Shown: positions 32,500-40,259, counted from the first letter of the stretch. The stretch: DNA of 64,000 bases from Phenylobacterium sp. NIBR 498073 (GCF_027286305.1 NZ_CP114599.1:1674001-1738000); one strand, 5' to 3'. Notes: generated from the letters alone by a model not told the origin. Numbers and translations are program-made.

Positions 32500-33105
32500 T
32501 CAGGGCAGAGTCCTGACCATATCGGCGAAGATGGCGTTGACGCCGGCCTGGTCGGCGTCGCTCTGGTCGAGCCGCTTCTGGGACGTGGCGCGCCACGCCA
32601 GCTTTCCGCTGGCCTTGTCGATCAGGTCGAGCATCACCGTGCCTTCGACGTAGTTGATGTTGCGGACGTCGACGTCCATCGGCGGGCCGTACATGCCCCA
32701 CCCGAAGCCGCCGATGCAGCCGCGAACGCCGCAGGCGACGGGACCGCCCATCGGCGCGCCGAAGGTGTCGACGCGGGTCTCGGTCCGGTTCTGCAGGCCG
32801 ATGTGGTACTGCACGAGCAGATTGGCCGACGACGGATCGGAGACCTGGCGATAGCCCCGGCCGGCCAGGGCGCCTTCGACGGCGGCCTTGATGCGGGCCT
32901 GGATGATGTCGTTGTCGATGCGCTTGTCGCCCGATCCGGGTTGCGCGCCCGGCGCCCAGGCCCAGGTCGAGCCGGGGGCGACCGACACCGTGCTGCTCTT
33001 GAGCACCGTGACGTTGCCGCCGGGGCTCTCGCACGCGGCGAGGGTGAAGGCCGCGGCGGTCAGGCCCGCCGCCAGGGCCAGGGACTTCAGAAGGCCGCTC
33101 CGCAT
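32500..33105 (-). CDS. DUF4136-domain lipoprotein
   Basis: The product is 201 residues. Signal and lipobox FTLAAC give a lipidated Cys25. The DUF4136 core is recognised from TWAWAPG… IDNDIIQARIKAAVEGALAGRGYRQV…SANLLVQYHIG and GTVMLDLIDKASGKLAWRATSQKRL. A Gly/Cys insert (PVACGVRGCIGGFGWGMYG) is unusual. Proteins with this domain sit in the outer membrane or periplasm and have unknown function. Motif copy B lies 79-92 bases before the ATG. Confidence 0.85.
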   Translation of the reverse strand: MRSGLLKSLALAAGLTAAAFTLAACESPGGNVTVLKSSTVSVAPGSTWAWAPGAQPGSGDKRIDNDIIQARIKAAVEGALAGRGYRQVSDPSSANLLVQYHIGLQNRTETRVDTFGAPMGGPVACGVRGCIGGFGWGMYGPPMDVDVRNINYVEGTVMLDLIDKASGKLAWRATSQKRLDQSDADQAGVNAIFADMVRTLP

Positions 33106-33137
33106 GTGATTATCCCAAGTAGGTTGCAGGGCCGCGA

Positions 33138-33383
33138 TCAGCGGCTGTGCCGGGAAATGTCCGGCCGCAGCCGGAGCCCAGCAATCGGGTCAAACCCTCT
33201 ACCCCCGCTAGGGTGCGGCTGACGCGGCGTCCTGGCAGGCGCTGATCTTGGGGACGGCGTGGCCCCGTCGGACTTCATGCTGACGACGGTCCAGTTGCGG
33301 GCGCAGGTCTTCTCGCGCGGCGGGCGCGGCCCCTGCGCGGCGGCAAGGCCGACGGTCGTCAGTCGGCGGATGAGCGTGGTCAC
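33138..33383 (-). CDS. small secreted-like protein, reading frame doubtful
   Basis: A GTG at 33383 overlaps the DUF1622 stop (GTGA) and opens an 81-codon frame, MTTLIRRLTTVGLAAAQ…REKTCARNWTVVSMKSDGATPS. After about codon 43 the sequence becomes Pro/Arg-rich and shadow-like. A one-base shift near 33258 restores KISACQDAASAAP and a stop at 33208. The real protein is therefore probably about 58 residues with a frameshift or sequencing error. Motif copy B lies inside the longer version but outside the shorter one. Function unknown. Confidence 0.4.
   Translation of the reverse strand: MTTLIRRLTTVGLAAAQGPRPPREKTCARNWTVVSMKSDGATPSPRSAPARTPRQPHPSGGRGFDPIAGLRLRPDISRHSR
33184..33197 (-). promoter_or_regulatory. 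shared motif copy B, upstream of the DUF4136 gene
   Basis: The coding strand reads GGGTTTGACCCGAT, an exact match to GGGTTTNNCCSGAT, 79 bases before ATG 33105. Confidence 0.5.
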
Positions 33384-33742
33384 TTTTCCCCCTCGGGCGC
33401 GCCGAGCGGCCGGCTGAACGCCTCTAGGTCTCGTTCGAGGAAGTAGTTGAGCGCGGTGCGGATGACCGCGATCGCGGCCAGCTGGCCGATGTCGTCCCAG
33501 GTCGGAGCGATGGCGGTGCGGGCGATGTCGGCGGCGAGGGCGAATTCCAGCGCCAGGATGATCCAGCGCGCGAAACGGGTCCAAACCTGCCTGCGGGTGA
33601 GGGCCGCGGGCCCAGCGGGCATCACCATGTAGCGACCGGCCAAGTAGACGCCTTCAATGACCCCGACGGCGATGCAGAGCACGCAGATCATCTCCGCGAT
33701 CAGGGCGACGTAGGTGGCCAGTTCTTGAAGAACGGATTCCAT
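33380..33742 (-). CDS. DUF1622-family membrane protein
   Basis: The product is 120 residues with three predicted helices (VALIAEMICVLCIAVGVIEGVYL; WIILALEFALAADIARTAI; IGQLAAIAVIRTALNYFL). The LEFALAADI and RTALNYFLERDLE blocks are typical of DUF1622, a small inner-membrane family of unknown function. The ATG at 33742 is 44 bases from the EF-hand gene stop, so it may be co-transcribed with it. Confidence 0.85.
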   Translation of the reverse strand: MESVLQELATYVALIAEMICVLCIAVGVIEGVYLAGRYMVMPAGPAALTRRQVWTRFARWIILALEFALAADIARTAIAPTWDDIGQLAAIAVIRTALNYFLERDLEAFSRPLGAPEGEK

Positions 33743-33786
33743 GGGGGCTGCCGAGCTGAGCCGGACGGGCGCTGTTGTGGAGGCGG

Positions 33787-34215
33787 CTACTTGATCTTCT
33801 TGGCGGCCGCCTTTTCGAGTTGGGCGGCCTCGCCGCGGGTGATTACGCCGTCGCCGTTGGGGTCGTGAGCCTTGAAGCGCACGGCCGTATAGGCGTCGAT
33901 CTCGGCCGCGGTGACGGCGTTGTCCTTGTTGCTGTCCATGGCCTGGAACCAGCCGCCCTTGCCGACCAGGCCGGCGTGGTCGACGCCGCGCTCCTCAAGG
34001 TCCATGCGCGTGCTGGCGGCGGCGCGGTCCCATTCCTGGGGCGTGATCTTGCCGTCCTTGTTGCTGTCGGCGCGCATCAGAAAGGTGCGGCGGGAGTCCT
34101 GATATTCCTTGGGGGTGATCTTGCCGTCCTTGTCGGCGTCGGCGAGCAGCTCCTGGGCCGCGGCGCCGGAGGCCAGCAGCGAGAAGGCGGCGGCGGCGAG
34201 GACAAGACGGTGCAT
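33787..34215 (-). CDS. secreted EF-hand calcium-binding protein
   Basis: The product is 142 residues from ATG 34215, chosen because it gives a clean signal peptide (MHRLVLAAAAFSLLASGAAAQ). Four EF-hand loops follow: DADKDGKITPKE, DSNKDGKITPQE, DSNKDNAVTAAE and DPNGDGVITRGE. All four keep the acidic positions 1, 3, 5 and 12; the third has Asn in place of Gly at position 6. It is likely a periplasmic calcium buffer or sensor. The divergent region upstream holds motif copy C. Confidence 0.9.
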   Translation of the reverse strand: MHRLVLAAAAFSLLASGAAAQELLADADKDGKITPKEYQDSRRTFLMRADSNKDGKITPQEWDRAAASTRMDLEERGVDHAGLVGKGGWFQAMDSNKDNAVTAAEIDAYTAVRFKAHDPNGDGVITRGEAAQLEKAAAKKIK

Positions 34216-34342
34216 GGGCGTGGACTTTCGTCGGACGGATGTCGCGACGATGCTCCCGCTTCCGGCCATGCCGAACCATTGGGCGTCGACCTGAGATCGG
34301 GTGGGCGATGGGCCTGATGCGCCTTTCCCGCATCCGTCGTCC

Positions 34343-34367
34343 GGGTTGCACCCGATAGGCGCGCGCT
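34343..34367 (+). promoter_or_regulatory. shared motif copy C plus 14-base second element
   Basis: On the plus strand GGGTTGCACCCGAT (34343-34356) matches GGGTTTNNCCSGAT with one mismatch and is itself a palindrome, CGGGT-TGC-ACCCG. It overlaps GATAGGCGCGCGCT (34354-34367), which recurs exactly in the DUF1254 promoter. The site lies between the divergent EF-hand gene and the rightward small and barrel genes. Confidence 0.45.
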
Positions 34368-34473
34368 AGCCCCGATGAAACCGTAGAGCCTTCACCGGGA
34401 GGGAATGCGCGAGGCCGCATGCCGTTGACGGAGGGCCGGGGCCGATCCGGCTGCGCTTCAGTTGGAGGTCACC

Positions 34474-34551
34474 ATGAGCGCGCTGGACGACGGCCAGCCG
34501 CAATACCTGGGCCGCGGCGTGACCTATGTCGTCGCGGCGCCGCCAACCTAG
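34474..34551 (+). CDS. 25-codon small ORF with strong ribosome site
   Basis: ATG 34474 is preceded by TTGGAGGTCACC, an excellent ribosome site. The frame MSALDDGQPQYLGRGVTYVVAAPPT ends at TAG 34549-34551, 29 bases before the outer-membrane barrel gene. It could be a small protein, a leader peptide of the barrel gene, or the cut-off start of a former gene. No family is recognised. Confidence 0.35.
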   Translation: MSALDDGQPQYLGRGVTYVVAAPPT

Positions 34552-34580
34552 GTCAGCGCATGAGCGGAAGGCGCTAAGGC

Positions 34581-35363
34581 ATGAAGTTTAATGTATTTTT
34601 GGGTGCTGCGGTCCTGGCGGCCGCGCCAGGCTTGGCGAGCGCCCAGGAGTCCGACGTCGAACTGGCCAAGATGCTCGCCAACCCCGTCTCGGACCTGGTC
34701 AGCCTGCCGTTTCAGTTCAACTATGACTGCTGCTACGGTCCCTCGGACGGCGAGCGGGTGACGCTGAACATTCAGCCGGTCGTGCCTCTGCATCTCACCG
34801 ACGACTGGAACCTGATCATCCGCACCATCGTGCCGGTGATCTCGCAGGGCGAGTCAGCGCCGGGCCTCGGCGACCAGATGGGGTTCGGCGACACCCTGCA
34901 GACCTTCTTCTTCTCTCCGAAGACCGAGGGGGTCGTGCTGGGCTTCGGGCCAGCCATCTCGTACCCCACCGGCACTGACGGCTTCAGCGCCCACCAGTGG
35001 GCGGCGGGACCCGCCGGACTGGTGCTGAAGCAACAGGGACACATGACCTATGGCCTGCTGGCGACCCAGCTATGGGCGGTGGACACCGGCCAGCCGCAAG
35101 AGGTGAACACCACCCTGCTGCAGCCGTTCTTCAACTACACTTTTCCCAACACGACCGGCGTCGTGGTCAACTTCGAGAGCACCTACGACTGGACACGTGA
35201 GCAGTGGACCGTGCCGCTCAACGTCGGCGTGACGCACATGTACAAGTTCGGTGTGAACCAGAAGGTGCAGGCCGGCGTGTTCGGCCGCTATTACCTGGAC
35301 AGTCCCGACGGCGGCCCCGATTGGGGGCTGCGCTTCGTGCTGACCTACCTGATTCCCTCCTAG
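34581..35363 (+). CDS. outer-membrane beta-barrel protein, MetA-type transporter family
   Basis: The product is 260 residues with a signal peptide (FLGAAVLAAAPGLASAQ). The mature part is made of alternating amphipathic strands (VTLNIQPVVPLHL, WNLIIRTIVPVIS, GVVLGFGPAISYPTG, YGLLATQLWAV, LQPFFNYTFPNTTGVVVNFESTYDW, YKFGVNQKVQAGVFGRYYL). It resembles the MetA-pathway/transporter family of small barrels. Such proteins often sit beside DUF1254 genes in Proteobacteria. It is the only rightward gene among leftward envelope genes here. Function unknown; a small-molecule channel is plausible. Confidence 0.75.
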   Translation: MKFNVFLGAAVLAAAPGLASAQESDVELAKMLANPVSDLVSLPFQFNYDCCYGPSDGERVTLNIQPVVPLHLTDDWNLIIRTIVPVISQGESAPGLGDQMGFGDTLQTFFFSPKTEGVVLGFGPAISYPTGTDGFSAHQWAAGPAGLVLKQQGHMTYGLLATQLWAVDTGQPQEVNTTLLQPFFNYTFPNTTGVVVNFESTYDWTREQWTVPLNVGVTHMYKFGVNQKVQAGVFGRYYLDSPDGGPDWGLRFVLTYLIPS

Positions 35364-35407
35364 CCAGAGCGTCTTCCGCCGAGGCGGCCACCAGATCGGG
35401 AAATGCT

Positions 35408-36361
35408 CTAGGGCCGCACGATGCAGCGGAAGCCGACGTGGCTGGTCGAGGTGTCGACCGGCTGGGCGTGACGGGCGGCCGGCCGGTAGCGGCGGCAATA
35501 GGACGGGGCGCAGAGGTGCGAGCCGCCCTTCAACACCTTGCGGGGGATGCGGATCTCCGGCTGGTTCGGATCGTAGCTGGCTTCCATCGCCGCCTGGGCG
35601 CGGCTGGCGGCGCAGCAGCCCTTGAAAGGTTCGGCCGAGGCGGTCGACCACCAGTCGGCGGTCCATTCCCAGGTGTTGCCGATCATGTCGGAGAGGCCGT
35701 AGCCGTTCGGCGGATAGGAGCCGATTGGCGAGGTGCGCGGCCAGCCGGTCTTGTCGAGGTTCTCGAACGGGAAGCGGCCGTGCCAGGTCTTGGCCATCGG
35801 CTTGCCCCCGGGCTCGAAGGCGTCGCCCCAGGCGTAGATCATGCCGTCCAGGCCGCCGCGAGCGGCGTATTCCCATTCGCTCTCGGTCGGCAGCCCGGCC
35901 TCGGCCCAGGCGGCGTAGGCCTCGACGTCGGCCCAGGAGACGTGGACCACGGGATGATCCTCCAGCCCTTCGAGCGAGCTGTCGGGACCGTAGGGATGAC
36001 GCCAGTCAGCGCCAGCCACGTAGTGCCACCAGGCGCGGATGTCGTTCAGCGGCACCGGCCCGGCGGTGGGCATGAAGACCAGCGAGGAGGGGGCGAGCAT
36101 GGCCGGATCGGCGCCGGGATAGTCGGCCGGATCGGCTGGCTTTTCGGCGTTGGTGATCCAGCCGGTCGCCTCGACGAAAGCGGCGAAGTCGCGGTTGCTG
36201 ACCGGGCGCGCGTCGATCCAGAAGCCCTCGACCTCGACCCGCCGCACGGGCGCCTCTTCCGGGTAGTGGACGTCTGAGCCCATGCGGAAGGCGCCGCCAG
36301 GTATCCACACCATGCCGGGGCGTTGCTCGGGCGCGTGTTGCTGACGCTGCATTTGGGGCAT
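35408..36361 (-). CDS. formylglycine-generating enzyme (FGE/SUMF1) family protein
   Basis: The product is 317 residues from ATG 36361. The FGE-sulfatase fold is clear: PGMVWIPGGAFRMGSD, EGFWIDARPVSNRDFAAFVEATG, HPVVHVSWADVEAYAAWAEAGLPTESEWEYAARGG, IGNTWEWTADWW. The C-terminus is KGGSHLCAPSYCRRYRPAAR. The two cysteines spaced C-x4-C in that last block correspond to the catalytic copper-binding pair of true FGEs. It would convert a Cys in CxPxR of a sulfatase to formylglycine. No sulfatase is in the window. There is no signal peptide. Motif copy E lies 64-77 bases upstream. Confidence 0.9.
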   Translation of the reverse strand: MPQMQRQQHAPEQRPGMVWIPGGAFRMGSDVHYPEEAPVRRVEVEGFWIDARPVSNRDFAAFVEATGWITNAEKPADPADYPGADPAMLAPSSLVFMPTAGPVPLNDIRAWWHYVAGADWRHPYGPDSSLEGLEDHPVVHVSWADVEAYAAWAEAGLPTESEWEYAARGGLDGMIYAWGDAFEPGGKPMAKTWHGRFPFENLDKTGWPRTSPIGSYPPNGYGLSDMIGNTWEWTADWWSTASAEPFKGCCAASRAQAAMEASYDPNQPEIRIPRKVLKGGSHLCAPSYCRRYRPAARHAQPVDTSTSHVGFRCIVRP

Positions 36362-36856
36362 CCGATGGTGTCCTCGATCCGGTGAGGTTGTAGGCGATCT
36401 CATCACCGGCGGGAACGCTTGGCGATCCGGCGAAACCCTGAACGCGCGCTGCGCGCACGGTTAGGCCCCGCGCCCTCGAGAGCGACGCGGGGCCTGTCCA
36501 GGAGGCCGGGCCCGATGCCCGACTGACGGAGCGGTCCCCGGGGGGAGGGGAAGGAGCGTTCCGACAGCGCCATCACAGCACCGGCGCATAGGCGCGGTGA
36601 TCAGGTCGGCGCCTCAGGCCGAGCGTGGATTCCCCGGAGATCGGAAGGCCTCGCCGATGTAGAAGAAGGCTGGCGTTGACGCGGTGCACGTTGGACGCGC
36701 TTGAAGCGCAGGCCGACGCCCGCCGCCGAGCGTCAGCCGGACGGCGTCCTGACGGAGATTGGCCTGTTGACCGGCGAACGCCGCCCGGCTTCGGCTATCG
36801 CGGCGCCGGAGCGACGAGCGCAAGGCGGAACACAAAGACGGCTGCCGGCACGGACC
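36362..36856. other. gene-free stretch upstream of the FGE gene
   Basis: No convincing gene is seen in these 495 bases. The first 100 bases hold the FGE promoter region with motif copy E. The part from 36600 to 36830 has degenerate frames on both strands and might be gene debris, but no family can be named. Confidence 0.4.
36425..36438 (-). promoter_or_regulatory. shared motif copy E, upstream of the FGE gene
   Basis: The coding strand reads GGGTTTCGCCGGAT, an exact match to GGGTTTNNCCSGAT, 64 bases before ATG 36361. Confidence 0.5.
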
Positions 36857-37441
36857 CTAGCCCGGGCGATCGACGACCACGTAGACGACGGTATCCCCCT
36901 CGTACTGGGGCGCGTAGTAGGCGCCGCCGCACGAGTAGTAGGTGAGCCCGGAATAGGGGTAGGGCGAGCAGGCCGGGGGCAGCGAGTAGTAGCGCGAGCC
37001 GATCGCCGCCGACGTCACCGCCGCGGCCGTGCCGAGGGCCACGCCCGCGGCCACCGGGTGGTAGTCGTGGTCGCCCCAACCCCAGCCGTTGTCATGGTCG
37101 ACATTGACGTTGACGTTGTTGCCGACGTTGACGTTGCCGGTGTTGACCCGGTTGCCGCTGCGGTTGACGGCGGCGTTGCGGTTGACGTTGGCCTGCCGAT
37201 TGGAGACCGCCGCGGTATTGCGGGCGCCGGGATGATTGGCGGCGACGTTCTGGCGGTTCACGTTCGGGTGGGCCGCAGGCGCACGGGTCGCCGCCGGACG
37301 CGCGCCCTGGACGCTGGAGCGGGCGCCGCCTCGGACTTGATGACCGCCGCCGCCGCCGCCGGGGCGCGCCTCGGCGAGGACCGGAAACAGCGCCGCCGAC
37401 AACGCCGCGGCGGTCAGGGACAGGCTATGAAACTTCCACAT
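36857..37441 (-). CDS. Asn/Gly-rich secreted protein
   Basis: The product is 194 residues from ATG 37441, which gives a signal peptide (LSLTAAALSAALFPVLAEA). The middle is low-complexity, rich in Asn, Val, Arg and Gly (NRQNVAANHPG, NVNVGNNVNVNVDHD). Then a hydrophobic stretch (PVAAGVALGTAAAVTSAAIGSRYY) and a C-terminal block with two Cys (SCGGAYYAPQYEGDTVVYVVV) follow. Similar proteins accompany DUF2092 genes in other Proteobacteria. It lies 11 bases downstream of the DUF2092 gene, in one operon with it. Function unknown; surface or cell-envelope associated. Confidence 0.75.
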   Translation of the reverse strand: MWKFHSLSLTAAALSAALFPVLAEARPGGGGGGHQVRGGARSSVQGARPAATRAPAAHPNVNRQNVAANHPGARNTAAVSNRQANVNRNAAVNRSGNRVNTGNVNVGNNVNVNVDHDNGWGWGDHDYHPVAAGVALGTAAAVTSAAIGSRYYSLPPACSPYPYSGLTYYSCGGAYYAPQYEGDTVVYVVVDRPG

Positions 37442-37452
37442 GGCGGTGACTC

Positions 37453-38229
37453 CTACTTGCCGAGCGCGGTCAGGCGGATGGGCAGGGCCCCGGCGGGGGC
37501 CTGGAACGCGAAAGTCTGGGCGTCGAAGGCCGGACGGAAGTTCCACGACAGGGTGGCCGTGTACTGCGGCGAGCTGGGGTCGGTGCGGTCGGTGATGACG
37601 ATCTTGCGCGGCACTGGAGAGTCGCCCTGAGCGATCCAGATCTGCCAGTCGACCTCGGCCTCGCGGAAGGCGTAGTGGTCGGTAGGGGTCCCGTCGATCA
37701 GCGCCGGCCCGACATAGAGCGCCTCCTGGATGTCGTCGGCGCGGCCGCCGCCGGGTTCGCTCCAGCGGAAGAGGTCGGTCAACGGCAGCTCGATGCCGTA
37801 GCGGTCGGCGGCGAGGGCCAGGGTCTCGCGGATCGTCGGCGGGGCCTCGACCTGGGCGTAGTAGGCGGTGCGCGGCGAAGAGACGGTGAGCTGCTTGCCA
37901 TCATAGGTGAAGCGGCGGTCCTTGTAGTCGCCGACCCGCTCGATGACGAAGCCGTTGGGGCGGCGGACCTTGAAGGTCGCGTTGTCGCCGAACTGCAGGC
38001 GCTGGCCGTCGTCGAGCACGAGGTCGAAGGCGCCGCTGGACTTCAGTTCGAAACTGGTCTGGGTCCCGAGGTAGGCGCTCATCCGCCTGAGGGCTTCGAT
38101 GGCGTCCGGATCGATGTCGCTGTCGGCGGCGCCCGCCGGCGCGGCCGGGGCAGGCGCGGGCTGGGCGTAGGCGTTGCCGGCGAGCAGGGCCGCGATGGTC
38201 ATGGCCGAGAGCCAGGGAAAGGTTCTCAA
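37453..38229 (-). CDS. DUF2092-family periplasmic protein
   Basis: The product is 258 residues with a signal peptide (WLSAMTIAALLAGNAYAQ). IDPDAIEALRRMSAYLGTQTSFELKSSGAFDLVLDDGQRLQFG and FTYDGKQLTVSSPRTAYYAQVEAPPTIRETL are the DUF2092 hallmarks. The family has a LolA/LolB-like half-barrel, suggesting binding of a lipid or other hydrophobic ligand. The start overlaps the end of the DUF1254 gene (ATGA), so it follows that gene in one transcript. Confidence 0.87.
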   Translation of the reverse strand: MRTFPWLSAMTIAALLAGNAYAQPAPAPAAPAGAADSDIDPDAIEALRRMSAYLGTQTSFELKSSGAFDLVLDDGQRLQFGDNATFKVRRPNGFVIERVGDYKDRRFTYDGKQLTVSSPRTAYYAQVEAPPTIRETLALAADRYGIELPLTDLFRWSEPGGGRADDIQEALYVGPALIDGTPTDHYAFREAEVDWQIWIAQGDSPVPRKIVITDRTDPSSPQYTATLSWNFRPAFDAQTFAFQAPAGALPIRLTALGK

Positions 38230-39527
38230 AGCGGGGACTCCCGGTTTTCAGGGTGGATGGTGGACGACCGGCGCGAGCCGCCGATCCGTTCGGGGGCCGG
38301 TGGACGCCAGCCGCCGGCGAGGGCCGCGGCCTTGGGCCAATAGAGTTTGAGCTGCAGCCGCAGCCGGCCTGGCGGCGCCGGCAGCCAGTTGCCCGGCGGG
38401 TCGGGCGGCTGATGGTCGATGCGCAGGACGAGGCCGCCGTCGGGCTCGATGACCAGGGCCTCGCGGCTATCGATGTGGCGGGGCCCGGCCCGCAGGGCCC
38501 CGCTGGCGGCGCGGACGGCCAGGCCGAGCGTCCAGAAGCCGTCGACCGGCGGGGTCGCGCCAGGGGCGAAGCGGATGACGTAGGGCTCCGAGCCGATGAG
38601 CGGGCGGCCCTCGGAGTCGCTGTCGCAGAGCCACTGCTGGACGTCCTCTGGCGCGGCCGCGCCGAGACTGGCAAGCAGGGCCGAGGCTGGCGTCGACAGC
38701 GTGGGTGTGGCGCGCCAGACCGCGCCTTCGGCCGGATCGCGGTCGTGGATCACCCGCGCGAAGCCGTCGGCGGCGCCGAGGGCGAGGGCCTCGCGCAGGG
38801 GGGCTTCGTCCGGCAGATGGAATGCCTTGCCGGGGGCCACGCCGATGCGGGCCAGCGCGTCGAGGTCGAGGTCGCCGCTGGGCGGGTGGCGCGCCAGAAG
38901 CCGGGCCAGGTGGTGGAACAGGCGGTGCGGCGAGAGGGAGGTGAGGGCGTCCAGCGCCGGCTGCAGCGGCGGGTCGACCTGGCCAGACAGCGGCCGCAGG
39001 CGCGCGCCCGCCGGCTGGGCCGGGCCCAGGGCCAGCTTCCGGGCGAGCCCGCGGGTGGTCTCCAGGTCGCCGGCTCCGAGCGCGGCGATCCGCACCACCG
39101 CCCAGACCAGGGTGGTGGGGGAGCGCCGGGCGACGGCGTCCTCGGGCGCCTCGCCGCGCCAGTCCGGGCCGACCAACACCAAGTCCAGGCCGTGTTGGTG
39201 AGTGCGCGGATCCACCCGACCGATCCGCTGGCCCCAGGCGTCGAACAGCGAAATCGACCAGTAGCGGCCGCCCAGATCGGGCAGGGCCAGCAGCATCGGC
39301 CCCTCGCTGAGGTCGATCCACGCGCTGGCGCGGACGATCAGGTCGTCGTCGTCGGTCAGTCCGGGCGCAATGACGCTGCAGTCGTCCGGGAGCGCAAGGA
39401 CCTGGTTCATGCCGACCGGGTGCGTGCGGCGGACCGCGTCCACTATCAGCAGCGGGAACCCCAGAACGATTCCGTCAGCGGCCGCGCGCCGGAGATCGAA
39501 CGGGTTCGTCTGTAGTTGCAACGCCAT
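38226..39527 (-). CDS. DUF1254/DUF1214-domain protein
   Basis: The product is 433 residues from ATG 39527. DUF1254 is seen at about 8-140 (FDLRRAAADGIVLGFPLLIVDAVRRTHP, MNQVLALPDD, LIVRASAWIDLSEGPMLLALPDLGGRYWSISLFDAWG). DUF1214 is at about 310-415 (DGFWTLGLA, LVLRIDHQPPDPPGNWLPAPPGRLRLQLKLYWP). No clear signal peptide is seen. The function of this widespread family is not established. An AAGGAGG ribosome site and motif copy D precede the start. It heads the operon DUF1254-DUF2092-Asn-rich protein. Confidence 0.88.
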   Translation of the reverse strand: MALQLQTNPFDLRRAAADGIVLGFPLLIVDAVRRTHPVGMNQVLALPDDCSVIAPGLTDDDDLIVRASAWIDLSEGPMLLALPDLGGRYWSISLFDAWGQRIGRVDPRTHQHGLDLVLVGPDWRGEAPEDAVARRSPTTLVWAVVRIAALGAGDLETTRGLARKLALGPAQPAGARLRPLSGQVDPPLQPALDALTSLSPHRLFHHLARLLARHPPSGDLDLDALARIGVAPGKAFHLPDEAPLREALALGAADGFARVIHDRDPAEGAVWRATPTLSTPASALLASLGAAAPEDVQQWLCDSDSEGRPLIGSEPYVIRFAPGATPPVDGFWTLGLAVRAASGALRAGPRHIDSREALVIEPDGGLVLRIDHQPPDPPGNWLPAPPGRLRLQLKLYWPKAAALAGGWRPPAPERIGGSRRSSTIHPENRESPL

Positions 39528-39563
39528 GGGCGTGGACGCCTCCTTGTCCAAGGGAAGCGTTCC

Positions 39564-39597
39564 AGCGCGCGCCTATCGCCGCCATCCGGTCAAACCC
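39564..39597 (-). promoter_or_regulatory. shared motif copy D plus 14-base second element, DUF1254 promoter
   Basis: The coding strand has GGGTTTGACCGGAT (39597-39584), an exact GGGTTTNNCCSGAT match. Twenty bases from its start lies GATAGGCGCGCGCT (39577-39564), identical to the element at 34354-34367. The site ends 37 bases before ATG 39527. Confidence 0.5.
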
Positions 39598-39623
39598 GAT
39601 GTCCGGCCACGCCGGTATGGGAC

Positions 39624-40259
39624 CTAGGGCTGGATAAGATTGTGCTTAATGCCGAAACGAACGAACTCGGCGGCGGTTCGCACCCCTGCCTTGCGCATCG
39701 CCGCGGCGCGGTGGCTTTCGACCGTCTTGACGCTGATCTGGAGCTGCCGGGCGATCTGCTTGTTGGAGTTGCCCTCTGCGATCAACTGGGCCACCTCGAG
39801 CTCGCGCATCGTGAAGCTTTCGAGCCGCGAGCGCTTGCGCTCGCTGACCGCCGCCTCGAGCAGGAGTTCCGACACCGAGGAGGAGAAATAGGGGCGGTTG
39901 GCCCCCAGGGCCGAAATGGCCGCCTCCAGGTGCTGTTCGCTCTCGCTCTTCAGCAGGTAGCCCCGCGCCCCGGCCGCCAAGCCGCCGCTCACCGTCTCGT
40001 CGTCGTCGTGCATGGTGAACAGCAGCACGTTGGTCTGGGGCGAGTCCTGGCGCAATCGCCGGGTGACCGCCAGGCCGTTCATGAGCGGCAGCGAGACGTC
40101 GATCACCGCGACGTCGGGCTGTTGGGCTGCGGCGAGCTCGACTGCGGATTGACCGTCCGAAGCTTCGCCGCACACCTCCCATCCCGGATGGCTTTCGACA
40201 ATGTCTCTAATTCCCCGTCGGACGATTTCATGATCGTCGGCGATCAGAATTCTCAGCAT
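39624..40259 (-). CDS. NarL/FixJ-type (LuxR-family) response regulator
   Basis: The product is 211 residues from ATG 40259 (MLRILIADDHEIVRRGIRDIVE). The receiver domain has Asp8/Asp9, phospho-acceptor Asp54 (VAVIDVSLP) and Lys in YLLKSES. The C-terminal LuxR helix-turn-helix reads TMRELEVAQLIAEGNSNKQIARQLQISVKTVESHRAAAMRKAGV. The gene is divergent from the sensor kinase at 40447, its likely partner. It stops 97 bases short of the DUF1254 start on the same strand, and is a candidate regulator of the shared-motif genes. Confidence 0.92.
   Translation of the reverse strand: MLRILIADDHEIVRRGIRDIVESHPGWEVCGEASDGQSAVELAAAQQPDVAVIDVSLPLMNGLAVTRRLRQDSPQTNVLLFTMHDDDETVSGGLAAGARGYLLKSESEQHLEAAISALGANRPYFSSSVSELLLEAAVSERKRSRLESFTMRELEVAQLIAEGNSNKQIARQLQISVKTVESHRAAAMRKAGVRTAAEFVRFGIKHNLIQP

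Noticed and set aside
36614..36835. 73-codon minus-strand frame upstream of the FGE gene
   Set aside because: Composition is shadow-like and no start signal or family was found.
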